Positions 46,282-59,055 of a stretch of 64,000 nucleotides of DNA are shown here, piece by piece. Both the position numbers and the translations under genes were made by a program. The DNA comes from Metridium senile (lineage: Eukaryota; Cnidaria; Anthozoa; Actiniaria; Metridiidae), in assembly GCA_949775045.1 (NCBI GenBank), contig OX459102.1:3985533-4049532 (forward strand), written 5' to 3'. Each line of letters starts with the position of its first letter. Within the stretch, counting starts at the first letter, position 1. Under the pieces are notes generated by a model, which saw nothing but the letters and a program-made list of their open reading frames with translations, was not told the DNA's origin and did not search any database.

Positions 46282-47959
46282 CTTTCTAGAATATTAAATA
46301 ATTTAAAAGGTCGACATTACCAGAAATCGAAGACATGTGACGTCATTTAAAAATGGCTGCTCAGAATTACTGATAAATGTATGGGCTTTTTTCTAATATA
46401 TTTGCTAAATATCATTGTACTATCGGTGCCGCCCCCTAACTTTTAACTCGAGTATAAGTTCTATTCATTTATGCAAGTTATGTTTGATTTAGTTTTCTCA
46501 ATATGCAGCACAAAGGAATAACATTATCGAGAAATAATTGCTTTACTTTAGTCTGTATTTCAGCGAAAAATGTGTAATTTACCTTGTGTTTAGCATCGCT
46601 TGCCATCAATAGTTTACATGGATCCATCCTTGCCGCCCTCTTAAAATGTTTCTGAGATTACGGGCTTTTCAATACTGTTTTAAAAGTATTTCTATGTAAT
46701 ACTCCAATAACGCAAATTAACAGTAAAAAGTGATAATTTTTTAGTTTTAAAAATTTTACACCAAAATATCATAAAAAATGACCGATAAATCCTGCAAAGA
46801 AGCTTGTTTCGATCGTCGAGTCGATTGCAATGTTTACTGCTTAGTAGCCTGGTGATTTTACGTGTTATACCGCTGTTTAAAGAATCCGAAGGCTTCTTAA
46901 GCGGGAAATTCAAAGTTCATAGAATGGGCTTCCTGTGTCCTTTTGAAATTTTCTAATTTTCTACGTTCGAATTATTCTATGCTGAGCGTAAGCGGGCGCT
47001 TCAATTTTAAATATATCAACTGCACCAGAAGCGCTTGGTACTTCTAAACAAACTTATAATAGTTTGATTTTGATAAATTGATTTATTACGATAGAAATTC
47101 GAGGATAATTCTGGACTGCCAGTAGACCGCTGGTCATAATATCGCGGACGTAAAATGTCCTAGATTTCTGGTAATGGCTAATCAGGTGCGCTACACTATA
47201 CCACCTATAACCCAAGATAACAAACTTAAATTTAAATTTTCAGGGTTTGGGGGCTGATTAGTAATATTCTTAAAATGAGAGGAGTGCTATAATTTCACTT
47301 CAGGCTTACAGAAAAATAAGCCTAGAACATATAGAAAATTCAAAATAGATTACAAGTGAGAAGAATACTTAAGAGAAGTTCTAAAATGCATGAATGATTA
47401 ATTAGAGTTTTACAAAAGAATTCACGTCAGTGATTAATACAAAATCGTCCTGATTTGTTATAACCTGTTGTAAAATCCATTTAATATTTCATAAGCTTTC
47501 CAGCCAATCCGATATGAGAAATCAGATCAGATGAACACCCTTGTAAAGCCAATACAAACTTAAGCACGGGGAGGCACAGGGAGCACACAGGCATTGTTGA
47601 ATTCCGAATTAAAAACAGGATACATTTAAATAAAATCGATAAACGTTTAATGCCGTGTCACGCGATTGTTGGACCTGACTGGAAAACACCGGTATCCTAT
47701 ATCCACGGTGTTTTCGTTACCCGGCAGGGTACGTTATTAGCGTCTCGGGTTTCGGCTTACCGGATTAACTGTTGGGGCTTACTAGATTGGCTGAATTTCA
47801 AATTTGAAATAGCTATCAACTGTCGTCCGTTCTGTTGCTTTGAGAAGCCCTAAGCTAGATTTATGGATTTCACAAGTAATTTACAACATTCAAGTCCGTG
47901 TTCTATATCGGCTATACAATCACGCGCCTTCGGCTTGTGATTGTATACACATTTTTCAA
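46282..47959. other. Intergenic region right of the second transposase locus
   Basis: A GTGACGTCAT motif lies at 46336-46345, similar to that at the left side, but in direct orientation and without extended inverted identity. Nothing else is recognisable as a gene. Confidence 0.4.
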
Positions 47960-48250
47960 AAAAGGTTCTCATCGCTAAAGGCGATAGTCTATAGGCGATA
48001 GGTCATTCCAAGACCCAAGTGCACTATGGGTATAATATTAAATCGTGAATATAATGCCGCGTGAATACCGTGGTGTTTGAATCTCAATCATGCCAACTCC
48101 ACTAAACAACGATTGTTGGAGCTGACATCATTAAAATTCAAACACGACAGCATGCAAGATTAAGATTATGCCAATAGTACACTTGGGTCTTGGAACGGCT
48201 TATCGCCTATCACCTGTCGCCAATCGCCTTTGGCAATGACAACCTTTATT
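47960..48250. mobile_element. MITE/foldback with CCAAGACCCAAGTG arms
   Basis: The left arm AAAGGTTCTCATCGCTAAAGG through CATTCCAAGACCCAAGTG is inverted at about 48185-48248. GGCGATA/TATCGCC repeats occur in both arms. A small hairpin, TATACAATCAC/GTGATTGTATA, flanks it at 47913-47947. Confidence 0.75.
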
Positions 48251-48589
48251 GAAAGAGGTGTATGCCGATACAACACGGCCGCTCATGTTGTAATCATAAC
48301 TTATAACTTGAATTTTCTCAACTAGATTTAGATATTAAATAGAATGCATTCCAAGGCATTTCTAGACAGCAGTCTCGCTTAATCCTCTGCATGCTCGGTC
48401 ATGTGATAAGTTATGCAAATGTAATCCGAAACTGATGTCTAATTTCGCTTTTGATTGACGTTTACCATAATTCAATTTTGCTGTGAAAAAAGTCTCGTTC
48501 GTGTGTAATCTGAAACTGCACTAGCTTAAAGTAATTGTTGGTGTTTTTTATCTTTCCAAGTTCTAACTGTGCAGTGTCTTGAGAACATA

Positions 48590-51500
48590 ATGGCGCTTGT
48601 AAAGCTATTCCTGGTCTATATGGCTCTTTACCAGTCCTACGCCAACTCATGTGAAATCTACCGTTTTGACGAAGAACAAAACAAAGAACTTCAGAACCAC
48701 GTCATCAAAACCATGACAGTTTACATTAAACAGCTTTGTCGGGATGCCTGTGTATGGTTAAGTCAGTGTTTCTCCGTCAATATTCGACCGTCCCAGTTTG
48801 CTGGGTTTGTTGACTGTGATCTCAACAATTCCAGTAAGACAGCTAATCCAGAGAGTCTGGTAAAGAAAACAGGATCAGAGTACCACGAGATGCAGGCGGT
48901 GAGTTTGCTTTTTTCATCAAAGAGACTATTTGTATAGGGAATTGAATAGAATAGTTTCTAATAAATAATTCCTAATAATGCTTAGGTCTGTTCAGTCCAC
49001 CGAAGGAAATTAAAAAAAAAAACACGTTTAAAGTCCAATATTTGTTTGCACGCAGGCATTTAGTTCAAAATTGATGATTACGTTTCTTCTGTGTAATGAT
49101 TTATTATGAAATAGACACCAAGCTTTCGACCATCCTGGCCATCATTAGTTAACAAGAAGCGCGCGCACACAGAAACATCACTAAAGTCATCAAGTCGTTT
49201 GCATTCAAGTTCGTTAGAATTCCTCTGAATATAATTGACAAGCGATTGTTAACTGATATTTCCTCGTGGGAATTTATTGACAATGAACATCAGTAATAAT
49301 AAACAAATTATTGATATCTCTTAGAATTGACTCCTTGACTTTAAAGTATTTTTTTACCATAAAACATTGCTTAAATTCGGACTGTCCTCATGCATACTTA
49401 CAATTTTATTTTATTTAACTTATTATATTTTATAGACGTCTAGCTTTAATTGGAGTCTTTCTTTTTTAACAGGAAGTGGACAAAAAGAACCAAAATAATT
49501 TTGACATAATCTTCAAAAATGGTGAGATTTTTGCGTGCCTATTGTAATTATATTATAATATTTCTAATATGTCTAAGTTAAGAAAGATAATGCAAAGATC
49601 CTTGAAAGTAGAATAACACTAAAAATGTTCACTTTAAATGTATATGATTTTACAAAATAAGAACCTGTTTTTCATTTTCTAGGTTAAATAGGTTCTCGTT
49701 AATAGGGGTTCTGAGTGACAAACTTTAGGCTAACAAGTTTTTTATTTTCAAGTTCTTACTCGCGGTTTTTTACTGTATTTATATTTACTTTTGGTTTCAA
49801 TTTCTATTCAATAACCACATGCGCTCATTGAGCGTCTATTTTTTTAGATAAGTGTATATTCAATTGCAACATCATATTAAATACAGCCAGTCAGAATGCT
49901 CGGAAGTCGTTGTATATTTGTCGGTATGCCTCTTCCCATGATACATTGCGGATTCTCTTTATTTTATATATGAAGTGAGATAAAATAGTTGTATAATATC
50001 TTCTCGTGACATACCGTGAATATCCCATTTGTCACTTTGTGGTTAAAGGTTGGTGTATATACTAAAAAATACAAATGACTTTTGAGGTATTCCACGGTAC
50101 GTCACTTGTAGTAGAAGCCAACTAATGCATACTAAACATCAAGGAAACCATATTTTTCTTAGATCTTGGTGGCGGATGGTACCAATTTGGAAAGTCTGCT
50201 TTTAAACTTTTCGAAGTACTTGTGAAATGGACACCAGCCCGAACGTACTGTAAGTCGCACGGTGGAGACCTGTCTTCAATTTCGACAGCAAGAGAACATG
50301 ATTTCTTGTATGATATGTTCTTCAGCTATGAAGCCAGCACAATACGAGGTAATGTAGTCAGGCTTGTGCATACGTAGAACGCCCTACAAAAGGTTTAATT
50401 CCCGGGGGGGGGGGGGCAGAGCCCAGGGCTAGCTCTCAAAAATTATTCGATATGCTCGTCGTATGTTTAAATGGAAAAATCACCGAATTGATATATTTTA
50501 TAGGTCCTTTCGAAAATTTTCAATGTAGCCCTAATTCTCCCCCCGGAAAGTGATAATGATTCCCTCTGCAGGGATAATTTACGCGGATATTGTAAGGAAT
50601 ATGCAGGGCTTGTCAGACCTGCTGTAATCCAGCAGATAGCAACCATGAGTGTAGTTAGTAAATACCTCCGATACCTGCAAAAAAGCTGTGTAAAATAATT
50701 ACATAAAGAAAATTGTTTTATATACTAATGCTGTAATTCATCTATTCGCAGCTTTACGATTGCCACTCGACAAACCGAACCCAAAAGTCGAGTAAGTTAA
50801 CAATAGTCTGTTTTGTTTTTATAATTTCAATTTGAGCATCATTACGAATAGGTTATTTTAATTTTCTGCATCGTTATATTCTTTTAAGTGTCTATAAATA
50901 AAATGCTAACATTCTATGTATATATAAAAATTTAAATTATTATTTTTTGTTAAAATTATTGTTACCAGTATATCTGTTGATGGTGGTGTGATCAACTATG
51001 GGCAAATTGGAAATCATAAGGCATTGTACTTTAATGGTTATCGGGGAGTTGCAAAGATGTTCGGGGTACCGATAACCTCCAATAGTTATACAACAGCTCT
51101 ATGGATATACATTCTTGGCACACAGTTCACAGGTGCTCCGAGTATCATGTCTGGTACTTCTGAAGCTGGCTTGAGATTGAATTTATGGTTTAACAAAGCA
51201 GCTAGCGTATTAGTTTTCAACATGCACGATAAAAACAGCGTCGAAGTTCTTCGTTCAGACAAAATAGGGTAAGTAAAATACACTTACACATTGATCGTTG
51301 CGCATTGCGCATTGCGAACACGGTGAAAAACCGGATTTAGGGGGGGGGGGGGGGGGAATTTAAGGACCCTAACAGCTACGCACATTATATATTTACTATC
51401 CTAAAAGGAACACCTAACACTTGGACAAAGAGAGTATTCCCTGACCCCAAATCTCACCATCAAATTTCCTCTGCAATAAATCTACAGTCCACACTCTTGT

Positions 51501-54075
51501 TATCGATTTATTGATAGCATATTTTGCAATTGGTTGTACGTGTTTGTATTATATGACTATAACAAGTCGTTCAATGGTAGATAAAGGAACACATATTTAT
51601 TTAAAAAAAGGTATAATAAATAATACCTTATTTTAATATTACCAACATCCTTTGCAGGCTTCAGAGTGTGGACTGTAGCTTTGGCTGCGACAATTTGATT
51701 TTTGAATCAGGTGTATATCCTGTATTCCCCTAGCGTCACGACCAATATTATTGGTGTGTCCACATAATGGCATGGGCGACTTGCACTAAGAGGTCACGTG
51801 ACTCATCTTCTTTAAAGCGATCAGCTCTGTGAAAAAAAGCCCCAGGAATGAAAAGAGCATCTAGATATTAGAAATTTAAGTGCAAAATTGAATCTCGTAA
51901 CGTTGATAACAGAAGAAATGGCGGTAATATTACAAACAGTAGTTTTCTTATGATTCGTTTGAGAAAACTCTTTGGATGGCACGAGCTTACTATCCTATGA
52001 ATTTTCCAAACGAAACATAAGAAATTCCTTGAACTCATATTTACTGCAATTTCTCCTGTATTGTGTAATAATAAAGGACTGGGTGCTAGTTTCCCTAATT
52101 AATATAATTAAGAAATAAACCTCATAATATATAAACGAGTAGATCAAGATATCTAAGATTCCTGGGATTTGGTGCTTTTGGTGGGATATTGAGTGAGTTA
52201 CAGCCATTCAAAACTGCCCAAAATAACAAAGGAATGTATGGATTGGAACGACAGGCGTCCTTCCAAACTATACATTTCCTTCTATTTTTAGGCATTTTTA
52301 TGAGGCTAAATCTTGGTCAGAACACAACCCAATGCAATTAAACTCAGGAATCTAGTACCCAGTCCTCTTCTCGTTTTGTTACAGGCCAATTTGATTAAAG
52401 GGGTCACGTGACGTGGAAGTCGACTATTGCATTTTACGGCCCTGTGTTCCAATATTTTGACTTTCGATCTCCGATCTCAAAACTTCTTAGAACGCCTCTC
52501 TTCTCTGACATTTTGTTTGCCTTGATTTAGTGTTGCTACGAATGCATGGATACATATCGCCTTTACTTGGTACGTCGATCAGTCAGAAACAAAATTAATT
52601 GTTTATTTGAATGGCAATGTAGTTAGCACCAAGACTAGTGTTAAACTATATAAAATAATAACAGATGCATCGTCGTCCGATCCTATACAGTTCCACCTCG
52701 GTATGGCAAAACATAGATGGTCAAGCGCATTTTTGCACACATTGCATGGTTACGTGCGTGATTTACAGACGTACAGCAGAACACTATGGCCAGAAGAAGT
52801 TAAGGAGATATTTGCCAGCAACTGTGAGTATAATTAATGAAATATTACAATCGGACATGGCCATAACCACAGGAAATCAGGATTTTTGTCTTTTTAATTT
52901 GTCTTGCTCTATTTTTACGCTAAAATTATACCATATAATGGTAATATTGGGATTCCTGTGGTATGAGAGAGTTTTGCAATTAATTGCGTACCACACTTAT
53001 TTTATTAGTTTTTGATTGGAGTTAATGCCCCAATCGGTTGACTGCTTCATTACATAAGTATTTTATACTATATACTTCAAAACTCTCTCATACCACAGGA
53101 ATCCCAATATTAGCATAATATAGTGTATTTTAGCGTAAAAACAGAGCAAGAAAAATAAAAACGAAAATACAAAACACGGGTTCCCTGTGTCATAACTAAA
53201 ATATTGAACAATAGGTCATTTCATTACTAATAGCGTCAGTTTAATACCAGTACAATAATTCTTTACGACTTTCCACTTTAATATTCAGATTTTTAATCCT
53301 TTTTGTAAACTGTTGAACAATTGGCCAATACCAAATCGAGTAGAGAACTGGGCACTAATTTTTCTAATTAATGTAATTAAGAAATGAATCTCATAATTAA
53401 ATAGAGCGCATCAAGATATTTATGATTCCTGAGTTTGGTTGCATTTGGTTGTATTCTGACCAAGATACAGCCTCATAAAATTGACTAAAAATAGAAGGAA
53501 ATGTTTGGTTTGGAAGGACGCCTGTCTACGCCTTGTAATTTTGGGCAGTTTTGAATGGCTGTAACTCACTCTACTCGATTTGGTATTGGCCAACCAACCA
53601 ACCAACCAACCAACCAACCAACCAACCAACCAACCAACCAACCAACCAACCAACCAACGTGGGGGAAAATACATACATACATACAGACAAACAAATATAT
53701 AAAGATAATAAAAATATAATATTAAAAAGAAATATATAATGTTGGGAGTTGAATGGTTCAACAACACTATTAGGATGCTCTTATCACTGGGCTTTGTAGA
53801 CATTATAGTGAGCGAGAGTATAATCACCGTATAAATTTGTATGTACAGCTTACACTGACATCATGCCGACTTGGATTGGCTGGAATCAAACAACCAGCAG
53901 TCCTTACTCCTGGTCAGACGGCAGCTCAATCAACAGCTACTCATTGACAAAGATCTCGCAGCATTCGAGTCCTTCTGTCAATGGTTCTTGTGTAGCGGTA
54001 AACAGGAAAGGTGCTTGGAATTCAAGACCGTGCAACTTAATTGCACATTTTCTTTGCAAAAAAACAGTCCCATAA
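48590..54075 (+). CDS. Secreted PAN + split C-type lectin protein with inserted LamG, 467 aa
   Basis: Seven exons, 48590-48898, 49473-49521, 50163-50348, 50752-50791, 50969-51268, 52531-52823 and 53849-54075, join in consistent phase (1,404 nt). Residues 1-19 are a signal peptide. A PAN/apple-like domain covers 21-100 (C21, C50, C54, C60, C76). Residues 124-181 are the first half of a C-type lectin domain ([28 protein letters not shown]). Residues 196-392 are a LamG/concanavalin-like sandwich ([43 protein letters not shown]). Residues 399-463 are the second lectin half (WIGWN, WSDGS, SCVAV, RPC, FLCKK). C149/C462 and C440/C454 are the expected disulfides. The EPN/QPD and WND calcium motifs are absent, so sugar binding may differ. 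Likely extracellular adhesion or recognition. Confidence 0.9.
51481..51718. mobile_element. TATACACCTATTTC-family MITE, 5'-truncated copy
   Basis: Begins within the left arm (TCTACAGTCCACACTCTTGT) and keeps the full interior and right arm to TCAGGTGTATA. In intron 5 of the PAN/lectin/LamG gene. Confidence 0.85.
52078..52370. mobile_element. MITE, GACTGGGTGCTAG ends, copy 1
   Basis: GGACTGGGTGCTAGTTTCCC and the inverse CTAGTACCCAGTCC bound about 290 bases. The interior (AGGCGTCCTTCCAAAC) is shared, in opposite orientation in part, with 53345-53575. In intron 5 of the lectin gene. Confidence 0.8.
52865..53200. mobile_element. Foldback element, CACAGGAAATCAGG/CGGGTTCCCTGTG ends
   Basis: The arms share AAAACTCTCTCATACCACAG with its complement and TTTTTACGCTAAAAT with ATTTTAGCGTAAAAA, in inverted orientation. 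In intron 6 of the lectin gene. Confidence 0.8.
53345..53576. mobile_element. MITE related to 52078-52370, copy 2
   Basis: GAACTGGGCACTAATTTTTC, TTAATGTAATTAAGAAATGAA and GGAAGGACGCCTGTC blocks are shared with copy 1. Right end decayed, continuing into a (CCAA)n run. Confidence 0.75.
53590..53658. repeat. (CCAA)n microsatellite
   Basis: About 17 perfect tetramers, followed by a few ATAC units. Confidence 0.98.
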
Positions 54076-54123
54076 AACATAAAGTAACACCAAGAGAGCA
54101 TAAGTAAGAGAGGGAAACTCTAT

Positions 54124-54470
54124 AAAGGCCGATTTACACTGCACGATTGTCGTGTGCGACTTGTAGTATACGACTCCAAGTCGTGCCAAGTCGTGCCGTG
54201 TAAATGCCCCTACGACTTGCCTAAAACTGACCCACGCGACCTACAACTTGTATTAGGATTTTGAACCAAGGATCAAAACCCTACGACTTGTCGTAGGAAA
54301 ATGACGTGATTTAGTACAGTATTTCGTCCAATCAATCACGATTTAAGCAATGGCGTATAAGAATCGTATACGACTAGTCGTGCGCGTGTGAATGGTACCT
54401 ACTACATGTTGTAGGCAAATTGTATACTACAGTCGTAGGTCAAAATCGTATCGTGTAAATCTGCCATAAT
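54124..54470. mobile_element. MITE, AAGGCCGATTTACACTGCAC ends
   Basis: The left end pairs with ATCGTGTAAATCTGCC near 54449-54468. The interior has many TACGACTTG/CAAGTCGT pieces, giving a dense foldback. Directly 3' of the lectin gene. Confidence 0.8.
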
Positions 54471-54479
54471 ACCCCGCGC

Positions 54480-56125
54480 GCCATGTGAATTCAAAATTGT
54501 ACTATTTTTAGTAGCAGGATGCAGTTTCATTTTCGCCTTACCCTACTGCCATGCGTCATGATTTTTTGTGACCGGAAGTTCTAATTTTCGCGTTATCCAA
54601 CTACCGTGCATCAAAACTTGCAACATAATTATCACTTTGCAAACAAAACAAAAAACCCGATGTCATCAATCGATTGATAAGAAATTTGAGGGAGCAAAAA
54701 CCAAACGGATATTTCAAAAAGTGAAAAAGACGCTGAAAAGCTAAACATATTTATCTGAATATCATGATATGATGAAAAGACAATACAATAGCAGAAACTG
54801 AAGTCAAGACGTGATGGCCAGCAGCCGAAAAAAACTGACTGTCAAAATTGGTCATTTCCGACGGAAAATTACTAATAAACCAAATTTAACCAAAGAAACA
54901 AAGATCTCAAAATACTGATGCCTCTTTACGTAATCAAGGTTGACAATGACAATCTACGTCAATAAACAAAATCAGAGAATGAAGTTCAAAGTAGTCCTAA
55001 AAGTCAATCTTATAGATTGATGTCACTTGTCATGGCCGTGCTTGTCTTTGTGAATCAAACTAAAGCAAAATGATAGGTAATATAATGAAATTTGTAGCAC
55101 CGTAAAAAATGTTGACTTAACTTTACTGAGGTTTCGAGCTTTTACCCTTCGTCGGAGTAACTCCGACAAAGGGCTAAAGTACGAAACGTCAGTAAAGCTA
55201 AGTCAACATTTTTTACGATTTTACAAATTTCATTCTATTACCTATCGTTTATATCAAGCTAGCTATACTAGCTAGTTTCCATTTAAAGCAAAAGGACATA
55301 CTTTTCTTTTTATACTGGGATTTTTTTCACTGTGACTATAATATCAACGACTGGAATGCTCTCTGGGTTTTTATGAAAACTTTAGAAGAAGGGAAACTAA
55401 ATTGATTTCGTAAGCAGAAAGTCTCAAATAGATACTTCAGGTTTACTGCACTTGTTGTTGAGAGTACGGCATAGTCCTAGCTAGCCTTCTCCTTTGAAGT
55501 CTTTATTTTCTTCAATATGGTGATTTTTTGTTTTGTTTGAATAATAAAGGTAATCGGACTCTATTGTTAGGGTAGAGGGATACATTTTGTGTATTTGTAA
55601 ATGAATTGTGATATGAGCTATGTGGTATAGTGTAATGGTAAACCCAGTTTAACATAACTCATCAGGAATTAAGATGTTAAAACACATGAGCACTTGACAT
55701 ATCTGTTTTGTATTTCTTTTTGGTCTTTAGACATCGCTTTGAAAACCAATGTAACTTATAAAACTGTCCTCGTTTCTCTATTGAGTCCAAATCTGATGTG
55801 CGCATTTATTTGAATCGTTTTTTGTTCTCTTTGAAACTGAGCAAATGTTTATTCACTTTCCAGTAAATGTTTAAATAACTTTCATTAATAAATTTGATCT
55901 TGATCTTAATTCATATTGTTTGTTAGTATATTGGTTTAAGATTTGCCCGATCATTTTGTTAAAACGTGTAAGATGTAGGATGACAAGTTTTTGGTGCACG
56001 GCGAACCTTTAATTTCCGGTTACAATAAAACATGGCGCACAGGTGTGGGGTAAGGCGAAAATTAAACTGCATCAAGCTACTAAAAATAGCACAGATGAGA
56101 ATTCACATTGTATGGGAATAACAAG
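54480..56125. mobile_element. 1.65-kb element with about 130-bp inverted ends
   Basis: CTATTTTTAGTAGC..ATGCAGTTTCATTTTCGCCTTACCC at 54510-54545 is inverted at 56044-56095, with CATGTGAATTC further out and CCGGAA further in. Arms are about 75-80% alike. No transposase frame. It contains a nested MITE at 55078-55247. Target duplication not resolved. Confidence 0.7.
55078..55247. mobile_element. MITE, GTAATATAATGAAATTTGTA ends
   Basis: Almost full inverted repeat around ACTCCGACGAAGGG-type centre. AAAAAATGTTGACTTA pairs with TAAGTCAACATTTTTT. Nested in the 54480-56125 element. Confidence 0.88.
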
Positions 56126-59055
56126 AGTTTTCCTCTAATATTTATGCTCTATTTGTAATATTAGCAGTATTTTAATTAGTAACCAAGTAAACTTTAGTGT
56201 TTTTTTTTTTTCAAACAATGGATTCACGGCACAAAACTTCCAACGGCCCTTTGTTGGTTAAGGGTATAGTGTCTAGTATTATCATTGCGTATTCTTACTG
56301 CGCATCTAGTTTAAAGGGATGTCAAAAATAAGTGGGCATAACTATGTCATAACTAAGTGTGCGTGTGTTTTCCAGTTTTAGATAGCCCATTGGGTGTTTG
56401 AGACAACTAATGAAGTTCAAAAGAAAGTTAAAAATAATAGGCAGTATCTAGATATTTAGCACCGGACTATACTGCAGGAGGTGCGCGGTTTTACGCACTA
56501 GCAGGAACAACACTCAGGGTCATAAAAGCATATAATATATTACAATAATCTCATTTAATTTAATTTTAGTATGCTTATAGTCAGAAGTCAAAAACATGTT
56601 TTTCTTTTCTGTCCTCTATGAGCCTGATATAAGTAGTAGTTACTGTTTTCTACTGGCAAGATCTATAGAGTGGAGGCATCTTATGATCGCAAACTCTAAT
56701 ATCACTCTAGATTCAGAGATCAATGTACGATATCACATTTGAAATCTGAAAAGACAAAACAATTCACTGTCTGCACATCAGTATTATAATTCCACTACAG
56801 TAAGCACCCGCATAAAATAACAAGTGGATTAGGAACCTTCAGGCTGATATTTGGTCAATATATAAAGCACGTTACATATAAGAACCAATTTAGCCTGACA
56901 AATGAAACATGTTCTTATGTAAAAACTAAAAACACAAATAGGGTATCAAACATTTGAAAACAGTGGGGCTTATAATCTAAGTATGTGTGCTGGACAAACA
57001 CACAGTATTTCGCAGAAGGGATTGGAGTTGCTAGAGTAAATTTGACTTCATTTTGCTGCCTAATTTTCTTTAGAGTTTTGTGGCTCAATTCCAGAGGGGG
57101 CCATACTGTACAGCCTGTATCCCTCAATAAGGGGGAGGGGTATAAAGATTTCCTGGAGCTACTGTGCACAAAACAGTAGAAACAACTTTAAGAACCTCTA
57201 AAGAACTTCTTCAGCCCGATTTATTGCTAAATACCCGAAATACAAGAAAAACATCAGCCTGATCCCTAAAATCACTTGTTCTTTTATGCGAGTGTTGACA
57301 GTACTACTTATATATAAAAAGGCTATTTTAGAAGCACTCAAACCAAACAATACCGGCGCAACAAATTCCATGGTACGTTGCAATGTTCTGCTGAATCTAG
57401 CTAACAATTTGATTGCAATTCACAATTTTCATCAAATTACCTCTGACGAAAAATGTCGTAGAAAACATAGGTTAATACTTCATGAATGTAAATTAGAGTG
57501 TTTTAGACTTGTAGCGAACAAGTAGAATACATATAATGTTCTATACATGAAGTACTTATCTAGTCCATCCGCTGGCCAGTGTCGTGCAGGCTCAATTGCG
57601 ATGAAAATATTAAAAATTGATGTGCGTTTAACAACCTGCGCATGACTGTAGGTATAGAAGTCATCGATTGAGTTTTGTCACTGACTTATGTGACAAGTAA
57701 GTGATATTAAAATGATGTACTTAGGAGAGAAGTATTGTTTTTGTTCATTATGGAGCTTGATGGATAAGCCTACATTTTCTACAATATTTGATAAAAAAGA
57801 AAAAAATACAACAACAAAATAATGTCATTCTTTTAGTACTTATAGTAGTCAAAAACGTTTTTTTTTCTGTCCTCTATGAGCTTGATATAAGTGGTTACAT
57901 GTTTCTACTAGCAAGATGTATACAGTGGAGTCATCTTATGATTGCAAACTCTTATATAGTCAATGAAACAACATATCATAAATCCACATTTGATTAGATT
58001 TGCATTCAATTTGTATAATCTCACACAAATGGAACAGTGCATTTTTACTGTTATAGAGTAATTTGTAATTACAGACTTATTTATAATTAAATTCATTGAG
58101 CCCACATGTGTTTTGCCTCTTGTATATTGTTATAGCTACTAAGATCGTTCGCGGGGAATGCTCGCGCGCATTCTGTACTACGCACGACAACGCGCGGTGA
58201 GGAACGCCTGGGTGATTTTGCTTCTATAAGAAAAACAAGCAAACGAGCCGATTTTCGATGTTTGAAGAACAATAACTCAAAAAAAAACGAACGGTGACCC
58301 TCATTTTTTATCTTATAAATCGAAATAACTACTAAAAATAAGTCTTCGTTTAGTTTTACAGAAAATCGGCTTTTTCGAGTTTTTTTAAGCCCTCGAAAAC
58401 GACAAAAAGCTGCCATTTTGTTCGAGACGTACGGTCTTTTTCTCCAAAAAGGTATTTATTTTCTCGTTTTGTGTCAAAAAATCGCTTTATTTCGAAATAT
58501 TATGAGTTTCAAAAACATTTTATGGCCTTCTTTTATTATGACTGGCATTTTTTACTAATTTTCTTTCTTGTTTTTGCCACCAAGACATTCCGTCATGCAG
58601 CTTGCTAAAAATGCCGAAAATGCCGACTTTGAGGCCATTTTGCTCGAAAACGACGGTGACCCCCAATTTTTTTTAGCTTATTCGATGTGTCTAATTTAGT
58701 TTTATCAACTGGCAAAGTCTCAGGAAATTGACATTTACTTTGCTTTTTCCCGCCAACGTCCTTAAACATGCACTCCAAACGGCATACAGTTGAGCTAAAG
58801 TGATTGAAATTTTATGGACGTTCGCGGGCAAATAAGTTAACTATGTTTTTTTTAATTCAAACTTCGCATGGTGATATACGCTCATCATGCAAGTTTTACG
58901 TGCAAATAAAAATGGGAGTCACCGTACTCGTTTAGTCTCCACGTGGAGCCTTTTGCTTGTCCAAAGTACGCACAGCACGTAGCATTCGAGTGAAAAAGTC
59001 ATTTTTTGGTAAAAAACAACAACAACAACAACAACAGGCACACCATTTGGCTAGG
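56126..59055. other. Intergenic region
   Basis: No gene supported. A pair of direct diverged copies, 56575-56740 and 57835-57990, share TTCTGTCCTCTATGAGC and CATCTTATGAT. A short minus-strand frame (57372-57198, MEFVAPVLFGLSASK...) is hydrophobic, but too short to call. GC-richer sequence at 58140-58440 has no convincing coding signal. Confidence 0.4.

Noticed and set aside
46585..46639. First exon (MDPCKLLMASDAKHK) of the second transposase-derived gene
   Set aside because: The donor is good, but it ends in phase 0 while the next known exon needs phase 2; an extra exon would be required.
39900..46700. Terminal inverted repeats for the second P2X7-like/transposase locus
   Set aside because: Only short GTGACGTCAT motifs are shared, and in direct orientation; no extended inverted match was found by eye.
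58093..58416. 107-codon minus-strand frame starting ATGGCAGC
   Set aside because: Low-complexity basic and Phe-rich composition, no domain, and the neighbouring sequence is dispersed-repeat-like.
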